This document shows, in pieces, positions 9,121 through 19,406 of a stretch of 64,000 bases of DNA (positions within the stretch are counted from its first letter, which is position 1; the number at the start of each line of letters is the position of its first letter). Source of the stretch: Blastocatellia bacterium (GTDB lineage: Bacteria; Acidobacteriota; Blastocatellia; UBA7656; JADIYM01); the NCBI GenBank assembly GCA_016705245.1, contig JADIYM010000004.1:1-64000 (forward strand), read 5' to 3'. The notes beneath the pieces were generated by a model that was not told where the DNA came from, ran no database searches, and saw only the letters and a program-made list of their open reading frames with translations. The translations under genes were made by a program, and so were the position numbers.

Positions 9121-10428
9121 GTGAGCGCTCGCGACGTCTGGCTGTGGTACGCGATGGAGATCCGCTCGGCGCTGCGCGAGCGCAATATCGTCATCAACAG
9201 CCTCCTGCTGCCGCTACTTCTTTATCCGGCTATGCTCTGGCTGATGCTCTCCGGGTTCACCTTCGTCCAGGGCCAGACCGAGGGACTGACGTCCCGCGTG
9301 ATCCTCGTCGGAGAACCAGCGGTGCGAGATGCGCTCGCCGAGCGGCTCCGAAGCGTTCCGAAACTCGAGATCGTCGGGAGCGAAACCGACCCCGCCGCCG
9401 GTGATGCGCGCATCCGGGCTGGAGAGATCGACGCCGTCGTCATCGTCCAGACTGCTGCTGAAATTGGCGCTCCGCCCGTGCTGGTCGAGCCCTCGTTGCT
9501 TGGTAGCTGTCGATTCGCGGCTCGCTACGATGAGTCGAAAGACCGCAGTCGCCTTTCTGCGGCTCGCGTACGGACGGCCGTCGACGAAGTACGGCGTGAC
9601 GTGCTGCACGGCGAAGCGGCTGCCCGCGGAATCGCCAGCGATGCGTGGCAGGCGTTTCACGTCGGAGCCGTCGACACGGCGTCGCGAGAGGACATCGGCG
9701 CCCTCATCCTCAAGTTGCTCGTGCCGACAATCCTCATGGTCATGGTTTCGCTCGGGTGCTTTTATCCGGCCATCGACACGACGGCGGGCGAGCGAGAGCG
9801 GAACACGTGGGAAACAGCGCTCTCGGTCTCGGCGTCGCGGTCCTCGATCGTCACTGCGAAGTATCTGTATGTCGCAACGTTTGGAGCAGCCGCTGGCTTG
9901 CTCAACATCGTGACCATGGTGTTGTCGCTTGGACCGATCATTCGCCAGTTCACCCGTGGAGGCACCGACAAGGCGGCGTTCGTCTTTCCGATGTCGGCGA
10001 TACCGGTAACGGCCGTCGGAACCATCGTCGTAGCGCTCTTCGTGGCTGCGGGATTGATGATCCTCGCGTCGTTCGCTCGCACGTTCAAGGAAGGGCAGTC
10101 GATGGCCAGTCCGTTCTACCTCGCGACAATGTTGCCGATCATGCTGCTCCAGTCTCCGGACATCGAGTTCACTCCTGGCCTTGCGCTCGTCCCGGTCGCG
10201 AACGTTGCGATGGTGGTCCGCGAAGCCATCGCCGGCGTCTTCAACTGGCCGCTCATCGCGCTCACCGCTGCCGTCGAGATCGTCGCGGTGGCGGGGTGCC
10301 TCTGGATCGCCACGAAGGTTCTCGCGTTCGAAGACGTCATCGTCGGCGGGTTCAGCGGGAGCTTCTTCACGTTCGCGACCAAACGTCTGGGGTTCGGCGG
10401 TCGTCGATCGAAGGGTAAAACCGAATGA
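9121..10428 (+). CDS. ABC-2 type transporter permease (NatB-like)
   Basis: Membrane subunit of an ABC exporter. The protein has an N-terminal transmembrane helix (about residues 20-45), a large extracytoplasmic loop of about 150 residues, and five or more helices from about residue 200 on. The segment TTAGERERNTWETALSVSASRSSIVTAKYL is the cytoplasmic signature of NatB/YhgE-type permeases. I chose the GTG at 9121; the open frame extends upstream but with unlikely sequence. Its stop overlaps the ATPase start as ATGA at 10425-10428, so the three genes to 13306 are one operon. The substrate is unknown; NatAB-type systems move Na+ or peptides. Confidence 0.85.
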   Translation: MSARDVWLWYAMEIRSALRERNIVINSLLLPLLLYPAMLWLMLSGFTFVQGQTEGLTSRVILVGEPAVRDALAERLRSVPKLEIVGSETDPAAGDARIRAGEIDAVVIVQTAAEIGAPPVLVEPSLLGSCRFAARYDESKDRSRLSAARVRTAVDEVRRDVLHGEAAARGIASDAWQAFHVGAVDTASREDIGALILKLLVPTILMVMVSLGCFYPAIDTTAGERERNTWETALSVSASRSSIVTAKYLYVATFGAAAGLLNIVTMVLSLGPIIRQFTRGGTDKAAFVFPMSAIPVTAVGTIVVALFVAAGLMILASFARTFKEGQSMASPFYLATMLPIMLLQSPDIEFTPGLALVPVANVAMVVREAIAGVFNWPLIALTAAVEIVAVAGCLWIATKVLAFEDVIVGGFSGSFFTFATKRLGFGGRRSKGKTE

Positions 10429-11198
10429 GTGATGAGTCCGTCGAGGTCCGCGACCTCACGAAGATCTACACCGACGACGCGAGAGGCGAAGTTCGTGCTG
10501 TCGATGGAATCAGTTTCACGTGCCGGCCAGGCGAGGTCTTTGGCCTCCTGGGCGCGAACGGCGCCGGGAAGACGACAACTCTCCGGATGCTCTCGACCGT
10601 GCTCTCTCCGACGTCCGGCACGGCAACGGTTGCCGGATTCGACATCGTGGCGGGCGCGGCCGACGTTCGCCGATCCATCGGGTTCTACTCGTCCTCGACG
10701 GCGCTCTACCCTCGGTTGACCGCGCGCGAGACGCTCGAGTTCTTCGCGCGCATCAACCGTTATCCGGAGGCGAAGGTCCAGGCGCGTGTTGACGAGATCA
10801 TCTCGCGTTTCTCGATGGAGCCCTTCGCGAGCGCTCGCGTCGACAAGCTCTCGAGCGGACAGAAGCAGAAGGTCTCGATTGCACGGACTATCGCCCACGA
10901 TCCGCCGGTGCTGGTATTCGACGAGCCGACTGTCGCGCTCGACGTGCTCGCGGCGCTCGACATGCGCGCCGTCATCGGCGAGTTGAGAGACGCGGGCAAG
11001 ACCGTGCTGTTCTCGACGCACGTGATGAGCGAGGCCGAGAAACTGTGCGACCGGATCGCGATCATTCACGAGGGCCGGATTCACACGACCGGAACTCTGG
11101 CATCGCTGCGCGAGGCGACTGGACTGCACTACCTCGAGGACATTTTCGTTCATTACGTTCGTGAGGCCCGTGCGGATGCCGAGGGCGTGCGCGCATGA
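10425..11198 (+). CDS. ABC transporter ATPase (NatA-like)
   Basis: A 257-residue nucleotide-binding subunit. Motifs in order are Walker A GANGAGKTT, a Q-loop region FYSSSTALYPRLT, signature LSSGQKQKV, Walker B VLVFDEPTVALD and the H-loop FSTHVM. The residue usually Gly in the D-loop (PTVGLD) is Ala here. It powers the exporter formed with the permeases on either side. Both ends overlap the neighbours by four bases (ATGA), which points to translational coupling. Confidence 0.93.
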   Translation: MSDESVEVRDLTKIYTDDARGEVRAVDGISFTCRPGEVFGLLGANGAGKTTTLRMLSTVLSPTSGTATVAGFDIVAGAADVRRSIGFYSSSTALYPRLTARETLEFFARINRYPEAKVQARVDEIISRFSMEPFASARVDKLSSGQKQKVSIARTIAHDPPVLVFDEPTVALDVLAALDMRAVIGELRDAGKTVLFSTHVMSEAEKLCDRIAIIHEGRIHTTGTLASLREATGLHYLEDIFVHYVREARADAEGVRA

Positions 11199-13306
11199 AC
11201 TGGTCGACCATTCGAGCGCTCGTCCTGCTCGAGCTGCGATCGCTCGTGCGCGATCGCCGGACGGTCTTCATGTCGATCGCGCTTCCGGTGCTGACCATGC
11301 CGCTCTTCCTGTTCGCGTCTAGCGCCATCGAGAAGCGCCGCCAGAAGCAGATCGAGCGCGAAACGATGCGAGTCGCCGTTGCGACCGATGCACCCGGTTG
11401 GATCTCGGATCTCGTTCATTCGGCGGTCGAATCGCGCTCAGCGCCGACAGCCGACGCACCGGCACCTGGGACGACGACGTCCGCCGTCACACTGCAGCTC
11501 GTGACAGGGCTGGATCCGGCGGTTGCTCTTCGCGACGGGTCGATTGCGGCATACGCCGGACTGGCGGAGCCGGACCGGGCGGACAAGATCGCTGCGGGCG
11601 ACTCGGACGCACTCCCGAAACCGGCACCCGTCGAGGGTGAGAAACCGCCTCGAACCGACTCGGCCCCGCGGTTGCCGTGTATTACCGCTCGAATGACACC
11701 CGCTCGAGACTCGCTGCCGAGGCCTTCGTCGAGACATTGCGGGTCGAACGCGATCGGGCGCGCGAGGCTGCTCTTGCCTTCAAGGGTCCGGCGGTCACGC
11801 TTTCCGACGTCGCGAGGATCGACGCGACCAGCGTCGCCGACGCATCGGCTGCGACCGGTTCGAGTGTCGGACGATTCCTCACCGCTCTCGTCATTTTTCT
11901 GATGCTCGCTGGCGGTGGCGCCGTCGCGAGTGACACGATCGCTGGCGAGAAGGAGCGGGGAACTCTCGAGACCCTGCTGACGACCGCGGCGGCCCGATCC
12001 GACATCGTTGCTGCCAAGGTAGCGTCGATCTTTCTGGTAACTGTCGTAATCGTCGTGGTGCAGTTGGCGAGCGTTGTCGTATACGCGAGCCTTAGGGTAC
12101 TCGACCTGCCGCCCGAGATCGCGACGCTGGCAACTCCGGGGACGATCGCCTCACTCGTTGCGCTCTATCTGCCGGTCGCGGCGCTCGCCTCCGCGATGCT
12201 CCTTCTCGTATCGGCGCGCGCCCGGTCCTACAAGGAATCGCAGCAGTACTACTTTCCACTGATGTTGGGCGGCGCCGGTCTTGGCCTCGCCGCCGTGCTG
12301 CCGGGGCTGATGGCGAGGTCCGCAATCTCCGTCGTTCCGATCGCAGGTATCGCTGTCTCGGTGCGAGACGCACTTGCGGGTCGCGCCGACTGGCCTGATG
12401 GCCGCCATCGCAATGCTCTCGACGCTGTTGACGGCAGGATTCGTGCTGCGTCGCGTCGTGGGTCTCCTGTCGAGCGAAGGCGCGGTGTCTGCGGCCACCG
12501 ACGAAAGCACGACAGCGCGGACGGGCCGAGCGCTCTTCGAGCGGCGAGTGTGGCGATGGTTCGCCGTGACCTGGGCGCTGCTCCTCGTGCTCTCGACGTA
12601 TTTCAGCACTGCCGAGGTGCGGATCCAGGTCGTCGTGAACCTCATTGGCGTCTTCCTTACGGCAACGCTGCTGATGCTCAGGGTTTATGGTCTCGATCCG
12701 CGAGAAGCGCTTTCGCTACGTGCGCCGCATCCGGCTGCGTGGCTCGCCGTCGCGATAGGAGCGCCTTCCAGCCTGCTCGTGGCCGTCGGCGTGTCGCGCC
12801 TGGCGAGTCTCGTGCTGCCGGTTCCGTCGGAAATGCTAGAGAGTTTCAGCAAGAGCCTTTTTCCGGAGGGGATCGCGGTCTGGCAGATGCTCTTCTTCGT
12901 GGCGGTGCTGCCCGGCATATGCGAAGAGCTCGCGTTCCGTGGAATGCTGCTCTACGGCCTGCGTCGCAGAATGGGCGTCCTGAAACTCTGTCTGACCATC
13001 GGCGTAGTGTTCGGTCTGTTCCATTTCGCGCTCTTTCGACTTGTCTCGACCGCGTTCCTTGGGGCGATCCTGACGGTTGTGACGGTGTTTTCCGGGTCGA
13101 TCTTCCCGGCCATGGTCTGGCACGGGCTCAACAACGCGATCGGGGTCGTCGCGGCCTACGCAGGTGGAGACGCCGGCGGAGAACCTCCAATCTGGATCTC
13201 GGTCGTCGCAGTGTTTCCGCTCGCCCTGTCGATATGGATACTGCGGCGTTGGCAACGTCCGCCGGAGGCCACCGGGGAGAACGGGGCCGGCATCGCAGCA
13301 AGTTAG
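11195..13306 (+). CDS. ABC-2 permease fused to CPBP intramembrane protease; two frameshifts
   Basis: One reading unit of 704 codons when two compensating shifts are allowed. The first part (to about 11665) has an N-terminal membrane helix and an extracytoplasmic loop. The second frame (about 11670-12390) gives the ABC-2 signature DTIAGEKERGTLETLLTTAA and five helices. The third (about 12395 on) is a CPBP/CAAX-type protease domain with EELAFRG, FGLFHFALFR and MVWHGLNN, the three motifs with catalytic Glu, Arg and His residues. Permease-CPBP fusions are a known architecture. The first shift equals one lost base in a C/G run near 11665 and the second restores frame. The start overlaps the ATPase stop as ATGA. 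Confidence 0.82.
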
Positions 13307-13340
13307 TCACGTCCTACATAGAAGAGGGAGTACCTGCACC

Positions 13341-15164
13341 ATGCGGATCGTTTCTCGTGTTCTGGCCGGCGCGCTGGCGCTGGCCGTGTTGACGGCTGGC
13401 TCCACCGGATCCACGGCCGCCGCGCCGGCAGCCGACGTTCGCGCCGATGCGCAGCAGTTTCTGGACGCGTATACGGTGAAGGCGACTGAGCTTTCCTACG
13501 CGTACCAGCTCGCAGACTGGCAGTCGAACACGCACATCGTCGAAGGCGACGATTCGAACGCCAAGGCCACCACGGCGGCGCTCGAGGCGCTTACGAAATA
13601 CACCGGCAGCCGGGCCAACATCGAAGCCGCGACCCAGTTTCTGAAGCAGCGCAAGGACTTGACGAGACTCCAGATCCTGCAACTCGAAGCAGTGCTCTAC
13701 ACGGCGGCCAACTCACCAGAGACCGCCGCCGAGCTCGTGAAGCAGCGCATCGCTGCGGAGACGGCGGCAACCGAGAAGCTCTATGGCTTCGAGTTCAAGA
13801 TCGACGGCAAGCCGGTCACGCCGAATCGCATCGATGAGCTCATGCGGTCGTCGACGTCGCTCGAAGAGCGGCGAAAGGTCTGGGAATCGTCGAAGGAGGT
13901 CGGCGGAGTCCTGAAGGGAACGCTCGCGAGCTTGCGAGATCTGCGCAATGGTACCGTCCGTCCACTCGGCTACTCGTCGTATTTCGGTTACCAGGTTTCG
14001 GAGTACCGGATGACCGAAGCCGAAATGCTTGCGCTCGTCGACCAGATCAACAGGGATCTCCGGCCTCTCTTCCGCGAACTGCACACATGGGCTCGCTACG
14101 AGCTCGCGAAACGCTACAACGTCGCCGTTCCCAATGAGTTGCCGGCAGACTGGTTGCCGAATCGATGGGGGCAGGACTGGAGCTCGCTCGTAACGGTCCA
14201 GGGCGTGGATGTGGATTCGGCGCTCAAGGACAAGTCGCCGGAATGGATCGTTAAGCAGGGTGAAGACTTTTACGTGAGCCTCGGTTTTGCGCCGCTGCCA
14301 GCGAGCTTCTGGGAGAAGTCGTCGCTCTATCCGCCGCCAGCAGGCGCCTCCTACAAGAAGAACAACCACGCGAGCGCGTGGCATCTCGATACGAAGACGG
14401 ACGTGCGCTCGCTGATGAGCGTCGAGCCGAATGCGGAGTGGTACGAGACCACGCACCACGAGCTCGGTCACGTGTACTACTTCATGGAGTACACGAACCC
14501 GGACGTACCGATTCTACTTCGTGAAGGCGCAAATCGGGCATATCACGAGGCCATCGGGAGCCTCATGGGTCTTGCGTCGATGCAGAAGCCGTTTCTTGAA
14601 GGACGCGGCCTTGCCGTCAAGGGTGCGAGTGTCGACCTGACGCAGGCCCTGATGCGCGAAGCCCTTCAGTACGTACCGTTTATTCCGTGGTCCACCGGGA
14701 CGATGACGCGGTTCGAGCACGACCTCTACTCGAACAACCTGCCGGAAGCGGAATTCAACGCCAGATGGTGGCAATACGCCAGGAAGTACCAGGGAATCGT
14801 TCCGCCAACCCAGCGGGGCAGCGAGGGTTGCGATGCGTGCACGAAGACGCATGTGATCGACGATGCGGCGCAGTACTACGATTACGCGCTGTCATACGTG
14901 CTTCTTTTCCAGCTTCACGACCACATCTCGCGCAAGATCCTCAAGCAGGATCCCCGATCGACGAATTATTACGGGAGCAAGGAAGTGGGCGCGTTTCTTC
15001 GCGACATCATGCGTCCCGGCGCGTCGGCAGACTGGCGGAAGCTGCTTCGAGAGAAGACGGGTGAGGACCTGAGCGCCAAGGCAATGGTTCGGTACTTCGA
15101 ACCGCTGATGTCCCACCTGAAGAAGGTCAACAAGGGACGGAAGTACACCCTGCCGGAGTTGTAG
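13341..15164 (+). CDS. M2 family peptidase (peptidyl-dipeptidase, ACE-like)
   Basis: A 607-residue secreted zinc peptidase with an N-terminal signal peptide (ALALAVLTAGSTGSTAAAPA). The zinc motif HHELGH gives HExxH at His373, Glu374 and His377. The third ligand lies in YHEAIGS (Glu403), as in angiotensin-converting enzyme. Further family segments are WQSNTHI near residue 55, ARKYQGIVPP and YYDYALSYVLLFQLHDHI. It would remove C-terminal dipeptides from periplasmic or extracellular peptides. The ATG at 13341 follows a GAAGAGGGAG ribosome site. A hairpin repeat follows the stop. Confidence 0.93.
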   Translation: MRIVSRVLAGALALAVLTAGSTGSTAAAPAADVRADAQQFLDAYTVKATELSYAYQLADWQSNTHIVEGDDSNAKATTAALEALTKYTGSRANIEAATQFLKQRKDLTRLQILQLEAVLYTAANSPETAAELVKQRIAAETAATEKLYGFEFKIDGKPVTPNRIDELMRSSTSLEERRKVWESSKEVGGVLKGTLASLRDLRNGTVRPLGYSSYFGYQVSEYRMTEAEMLALVDQINRDLRPLFRELHTWARYELAKRYNVAVPNELPADWLPNRWGQDWSSLVTVQGVDVDSALKDKSPEWIVKQGEDFYVSLGFAPLPASFWEKSSLYPPPAGASYKKNNHASAWHLDTKTDVRSLMSVEPNAEWYETTHHELGHVYYFMEYTNPDVPILLREGANRAYHEAIGSLMGLASMQKPFLEGRGLAVKGASVDLTQALMREALQYVPFIPWSTGTMTRFEHDLYSNNLPEAEFNARWWQYARKYQGIVPPTQRGSEGCDACTKTHVIDDAAQYYDYALSYVLLFQLHDHISRKILKQDPRSTNYYGSKEVGAFLRDIMRPGASADWRKLLREKTGEDLSAKAMVRYFEPLMSHLKKVNKGRKYTLPEL

Positions 15165-15190
15165 GGTGAGCCTAACGGCTCGGAGCCTAT

Positions 15191-15261
15191 GAGCCTCCGT
15201 GTCTGTATGCGCAGCTCTTGACACGATTCCAAGAGCTTCGCACACGGAGACACGGAGGCTC
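15191..15261. repeat. hairpin repeat (CACGGAGGC family)
   Basis: Left arm 15191-15219 (GAGCCTCCGTGTCTG...GCTCTT) pairs with right arm 15231-15261 (AAGAGCTTCGCACACGG...GAGGCTC) with a few mismatches. It lies between the M2 peptidase stop and the rpoD leader, both on the plus strand, and could end transcription of the peptidase. The same words recur at 33571 and 40604. Confidence 0.75.
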
Positions 15262-15371
15262 AGAGCCACGGAGATGCGACTACTCCTTGTCCGGATTCCC
15301 GGATTGCGAGCCTGAGCTGTGGCATTTTGCCACACGAATCTTGTGATTTTCTTGCGACTCAGGTTTTGTGG

Positions 15372-15400
15372 TTGGACTGCCGATAAACATATGTTAAATT
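15372..15400 (+). promoter_or_regulatory. possible sigma-70 promoter for rpoD
   Basis: TTGGAC (15372-15377) and TAAATT (15395-15400) are separated by 17 bases in an AT-rich stretch that stands out from the surrounding GC-rich sequence, about 55 bases upstream of the rpoD start. The match to consensus is moderate and the call is inference. Confidence 0.4.
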
Positions 15401-15455
15401 GACAGTTTTTCGGCAGTACAATTTCACGGACGATCTTCAGGAGAGGCAGTCTTCT

Positions 15456-17135
15456 ATGTCTTCTGCGCAGTACAGTGCCAACATTTGGACCGGTGAGGAG
15501 GAAGAGAACGGCTCTGCGGTGGCCCGCATCGACGATCTCGACCGGATCCTCACCAAGCTCGATTCGGATCTCACGGAGATGGAACACGCCACCCCGTGGG
15601 ATCTGGATCATCAAGAGGAGCAGACCGAGCAGGCCCCCGAAGCCGAACCGGATACTCCCGACGTTGTGCTGAACCTCGAACCGGATGCAGACCCGTCGAT
15701 CGACTCGATGCGGCTGTATCTGCGTGAAATGAGTGTGGTTCCGCTCCTGAAGCGCGAGGACGAGATCCGCATCGCGAAGCAGATTGAAGGCGGCAAGCGA
15801 CAGATCGACAAGGTCTTTTCGCGCTCCCTGATGACGGCGGACGCCATCATCGAGATTGCCAAGCGGCTCGCCAACGGCGACATGCCGCTCAAGCAGGTCA
15901 TCCGGATCACGTCCGAGGAGCCAGAGGGTGAGGACCATCACCACGACGCCGACCACACTTACCACGACTACGCGCAGACGGTATTCATAAGCATTGCCAA
16001 GCAGGCGGTGAAGATCCGGAAGCAGCACGCGGCGATCCTCGAAGAGCCGAAGTCCTCGCGCAAGCTGCCGCGGATGCGCCGGAAGCGCGCCGAGCTCGTC
16101 GTGGCCCTGTCGCACATGGTTCGGCAGCTGCCGTTCACTGTCGACGTCCGCGACCGGTTCCTGACGAAGATCCGTGAGACTTGCCTGAAGGCCCGATCGC
16201 TCGACGCCGAGCTGGATCGTCTGACGACATCGCGAACCCGTGCGCGTCAGCCGGAGCGGCAGGCGATGCTCAAGAAGGAGCAGACTCGGGTCCGAAAGCA
16301 GATCCGCGAGGTTGAGAAGCAGTACTGTGTGACCATCGTCGATCTCAAGCGATCGTCGCAGCGGCTCGCTTTGGCCGAGATGCAGGTCGAGCGCGCGCGT
16401 TCGCACATGATCGAGGCAAACCTTCGACTCGTCGTGTCGATTGCCCGGCGTTATCTGAATCGCGGACTTCCGATGTCGGACCTCATTCAGGAGGGCAACA
16501 TCGGCCTCATGCGCGCGGTCGAGAAGTTCGAGTGGCGCCGAGGCTACAAGTTCTCGACGTATGCGACGTGGTGGATTCGCCAGGCCGTGACACGCGCCAT
16601 CGCAGACCAGGGCCGCACGATCCGCGTCCCGGTCCACATGGTCGAGGTCATCAACAAGATCCTGCGTACGCAGCGTCTGATGGTGCAGGAACTGGGACGC
16701 GAGCCCTCGACCGAGGAACTCGCGCATCGGCTCGACATGCAGGCCTGGAAGGTCATCAAGGCCCTCAAGGTCGCGCAGCATCCGATTTCGCTCGAGACGC
16801 CGATTGGCGACGACGGCGACGCCACCATTGCGAGCCTCATCGAGGACCGCAACTCGGCAAGCCCGTCTTCGTCCGTAATGCGCAACAGCCTTCGTGACAT
16901 TGCGTCTGAGGCGTTGTCCACGCTCTCTCCGCGTGAAGCCGAAATCCTGCGTCTGCGTTACGGTCTCGACAGCAACGGCGAAGAACGGACGCTCGAAGAG
17001 GTCGGCCGTCACTTCAACGTTACGCGTGAACGGATTCGCCAGATCGAAGGGAAAGCCCTCGCGAAGTTGCGGCATCCGTCGCGGTGCCGCCGACTCAAGG
17101 AGTTCTTCCTCGATGGGGGCCACGGCACGCTGTAG
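15456..17135 (+). CDS. rpoD: RNA polymerase primary sigma factor RpoD
   Basis: The housekeeping sigma-70 factor, 559 residues. Region 1.2 is DSMRLYLREMSVVPLLKREDEI near residue 80. A non-conserved region follows with a His/Asp-rich stretch (GEDHHHDADHTYHDY). Regions 2-3 run from ANLRLVVSIARRYLNRGLP through DLIQEGNIGLMRAVEKFEW, YKFSTYATWWIRQAVTRAI and QGRTIRVPVHMVE. Region 4 has TLEEVGRHFNVTRERIRQIE, the -35 reading helix. I chose the ATG at 15456 because AGGAGAGG lies nine bases before it; an upstream in-frame start adds 19 residues without support. No dnaG or rpsU is adjacent, so the usual macromolecular synthesis operon is not seen here. Confidence 0.95.
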   Translation: MSSAQYSANIWTGEEEENGSAVARIDDLDRILTKLDSDLTEMEHATPWDLDHQEEQTEQAPEAEPDTPDVVLNLEPDADPSIDSMRLYLREMSVVPLLKREDEIRIAKQIEGGKRQIDKVFSRSLMTADAIIEIAKRLANGDMPLKQVIRITSEEPEGEDHHHDADHTYHDYAQTVFISIAKQAVKIRKQHAAILEEPKSSRKLPRMRRKRAELVVALSHMVRQLPFTVDVRDRFLTKIRETCLKARSLDAELDRLTTSRTRARQPERQAMLKKEQTRVRKQIREVEKQYCVTIVDLKRSSQRLALAEMQVERARSHMIEANLRLVVSIARRYLNRGLPMSDLIQEGNIGLMRAVEKFEWRRGYKFSTYATWWIRQAVTRAIADQGRTIRVPVHMVEVINKILRTQRLMVQELGREPSTEELAHRLDMQAWKVIKALKVAQHPISLETPIGDDGDATIASLIEDRNSASPSSSVMRNSLRDIASEALSTLSPREAEILRLRYGLDSNGEERTLEEVGRHFNVTRERIRQIEGKALAKLRHPSRCRRLKEFFLDGGHGTL

Positions 17136-17165
17136 GGCGACCTAGTCCTGATAGCAGAAGTCTTT

Positions 17166-17242
17166 GCGCCTCTGCGTCCGCACTTTGCGTCTCTGCGGGA
17201 ACCTGTTTCCCGCAGAGACGCAAAGTGCAGACGCAGAGGCGC
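17166..17242. terminator. 36-bp-arm hairpin between convergent genes (likely bidirectional terminator)
   Basis: Arms 17166-17201 and 17207-17242 are reverse complements with one mismatch and a five-base loop. They are built from tandem CTCTGCG/TTTGCG words. It lies 30 bases after rpoD and 18 before the stop of the converging membrane protein gene. The length exceeds a normal rho-independent stem and no U tract is obvious, so it is also counted in the hairpin family. Confidence 0.8.
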
Positions 17243-17260
17243 TTTCTAGTGTCACAGGCC

Positions 17261-18997
17261 CTACGAACTGCCTTCCGATCCTGTCCGGGATGGAACGATT
17301 GCCTCGTCCGGAACTCCAGCTGGGCTCTCGCTCTCAGCCGCCGACGGGACAAGCATTGCCTGTGGCTCGAATCGCCTTAGCAGGTAAAGCGGGCCAAGAT
17401 CATCCGACAGCCAAAGATCCACATCGTGCGTTTCCACGACGACATAGCCCCGATCGTCGTCCGGTGAAAGCGAGACGGCCCATTCGTCGTCAACGATCCA
17501 GTAGGGGGACTTGCCACCCGTCAATCCGAACTTGAGTGCAGATCCGAGATGGAACGTATGCAGGCCGTTGAATTCGAATCCGCCGTCGATGCTGGAAGGC
17601 TCGACTCCGGAATCCATCAGGCCGTTCAGAATCGCCCAGCGCACGCGATTCATCGCAAAAAGATCGTGGACGCCGGCGGCAGAGAACCAGAAGAGTCCGA
17701 CAAGCAGAACAACGGTGACGGGAGTGGCAACCCGACTGAGTGCGACGTCGCGAAGACTCACCGCGCACATCACCAGCACCAGCGCGATCGGAAAGAGCAG
17801 GTAGCGGTCGTGCAACTCACCTGCGACGATCGGGGCCAGAGACAGGAGCAGGAGCGACATTCCGCCAAGAGCCAGTGGGTTCACGATCAGCTGGGAGCGA
17901 TGGGTCAGCCCGAGAGCCACGAGTGCGCCAACCGAGTAAATGCATGCCGCTGTGACGAAGAGCATGACCGGCCACCAGAGGGTCGGCTCGAGGATCGTCT
18001 GCCACTTGTACATTGCAATCACGCCCACGCCGAGGTCGAAGAACGTCTCAGCATAAAAAGCGGCCTGCACCCCGAGCTCGGCGCAGCGTACGGCAATGAT
18101 CACTGACATTACGGCCCATAGCGCCTTTGGCTGCCAAAATTCACGATTCAGCGAAATCAGGGCGACAATGGGGATCGCGAACAACCCGATGAGGAGCAGC
18201 GATTCTGTCAGGTTCCCGAGCACGTGCGTGGCAAAGCCTGCGACACCATAGCCAAGCGCAAGTCGGATCTTCGCGAGCGGCACGTGATATTCAACCGGAA
18301 GGCCCGGACCTGCGGACAGCCACCGTTCGTAGAGCGTCAGGCACAGCATCGTTGCGAGTGCTGGAAGAAAGAATCTGGCACGTCGCCATTTCGGTCCTCC
18401 GTCACGAAACGCCAGAGCGACGCCAAAGCTGATCGGAAGGGCGAGCCCAACCTGCCGTTCGAACGTTGCCGCCAGGGCAACTGCAAAGGCAAGCACGAGC
18501 AGAAGGTTTCGGTGCAGCCTCTGTTCGGAGTTGAATCCGCCGACAAAAAGCGCAGAGGCCGCCAGCCCCAGAGTGATGAATGCTACGTCCGTCATGAACG
18601 AACAGCTCAACACGAGGTACATGGGATTGAGCGCAAGGGCCAGGGAAGCAATGAATGCTGTTCGACGGGAAGCGCCCAGCGTGCGGGACAGGTAGAACAA
18701 AGAAAGGATGCCAGCCAGCCCCGTGCACAAGGTCAGGGCGCGCAATGCCGTAAAACTCTTTCCAAACGCGACCGTCCAGGCACTTCCCATTACGACATGC
18801 GTCAGCAGTGGCATCGACGTGAAGTCGTGAAGCCGGAGGGCTCCCGCCTCAACGGTCCACCATACAGACTGTGCATATGACCAGTCGTCGATGATCGGAA
18901 ATTCTCCGATCGGATATGCCACGCAGATCTCGGCGACCCAGATCAGGGCGAGGGCGACCGGGGCAGACCATCGGAGGACGTGGCGATTCGAAAACAT
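17261..18997 (-). CDS. polytopic membrane protein, glycosyltransferase family 39-like
   Basis: A 578-residue protein with about ten to twelve predicted membrane helices and a C-terminal soluble part of about 120 residues. The first extracytoplasmic loop contains EFPIIDDWSYAQSV, where the acidic pair followed by W/Y resembles the metal-binding catalytic loop of GT39/ArnT-type polyprenyl-phosphate-sugar transferases. It probably transfers a sugar from a lipid carrier to an envelope acceptor; donor and acceptor are unknown. It stands alone, convergent with rpoD, and its start (ATG at 18997) faces a long repeat-rich gap. Confidence 0.6.
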   Translation of the reverse strand: MFSNRHVLRWSAPVALALIWVAEICVAYPIGEFPIIDDWSYAQSVWWTVEAGALRLHDFTSMPLLTHVVMGSAWTVAFGKSFTALRALTLCTGLAGILSLFYLSRTLGASRRTAFIASLALALNPMYLVLSCSFMTDVAFITLGLAASALFVGGFNSEQRLHRNLLLVLAFAVALAATFERQVGLALPISFGVALAFRDGGPKWRRARFFLPALATMLCLTLYERWLSAGPGLPVEYHVPLAKIRLALGYGVAGFATHVLGNLTESLLLIGLFAIPIVALISLNREFWQPKALWAVMSVIIAVRCAELGVQAAFYAETFFDLGVGVIAMYKWQTILEPTLWWPVMLFVTAACIYSVGALVALGLTHRSQLIVNPLALGGMSLLLLSLAPIVAGELHDRYLLFPIALVLVMCAVSLRDVALSRVATPVTVVLLVGLFWFSAAGVHDLFAMNRVRWAILNGLMDSGVEPSSIDGGFEFNGLHTFHLGSALKFGLTGGKSPYWIVDDEWAVSLSPDDDRGYVVVETHDVDLWLSDDLGPLYLLRRFEPQAMLVPSAAESESPAGVPDEAIVPSRTGSEGSS

Positions 18998-19210
18998 GGA
19001 TGTCTTACCTGTATCGGGGTTTGGCGACGGACGCCTGCCACGTGCGGTGTTCAGTGTTTAGCAGACGCCTCGGGACGCGGCAAGTGCAACGGTTACATAG
19101 GAATGGCGACGCGCGAGGTGTTCCCTTCCGTGAGTCACGTGCGGCCGGCAGTGCACTGCCGACCGCCTCGAGGTGTTTCTATCTGGAGGGTGGGGAACCC
19201 GCTCGCTATC

Positions 19211-19313
19211 GCTCGCGGTACCGATCCCCCGTCAGCCGAATGTACCCTTCAGATCGCGTTATTGCTCGCGGTTCTGATCTCCCGTCAGCGGAATGTGCCC
19301 TTCAGATCGCGTC
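19211..19313. repeat. tandem direct repeat, two copies of 53 bp
   Basis: Positions 19211-19263 and 19264-19313 align with a few substitutions. Each starts GCTCGCGGT and contains CCCGTCAGCSGAATGT and CCCTTCAGATCGCGT. The second copy is followed by the reverse-oriented core at 19350. The array is non-coding. Confidence 0.75.
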
Positions 19314-19406
19314 CGGCATGTCGCCATGCATGCCGTGGCAGGATCAGTACCGCGAGCGATAGCGAGCGGGTCGCATTTGAGACGGGATACGCCCGTGGTC
19401 GAGTGC

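Noticed and set aside
14892..17123. 743-codon minus-strand open frame
   Set aside because: Antisense to the M2 peptidase end and rpoD, which have clear motifs.
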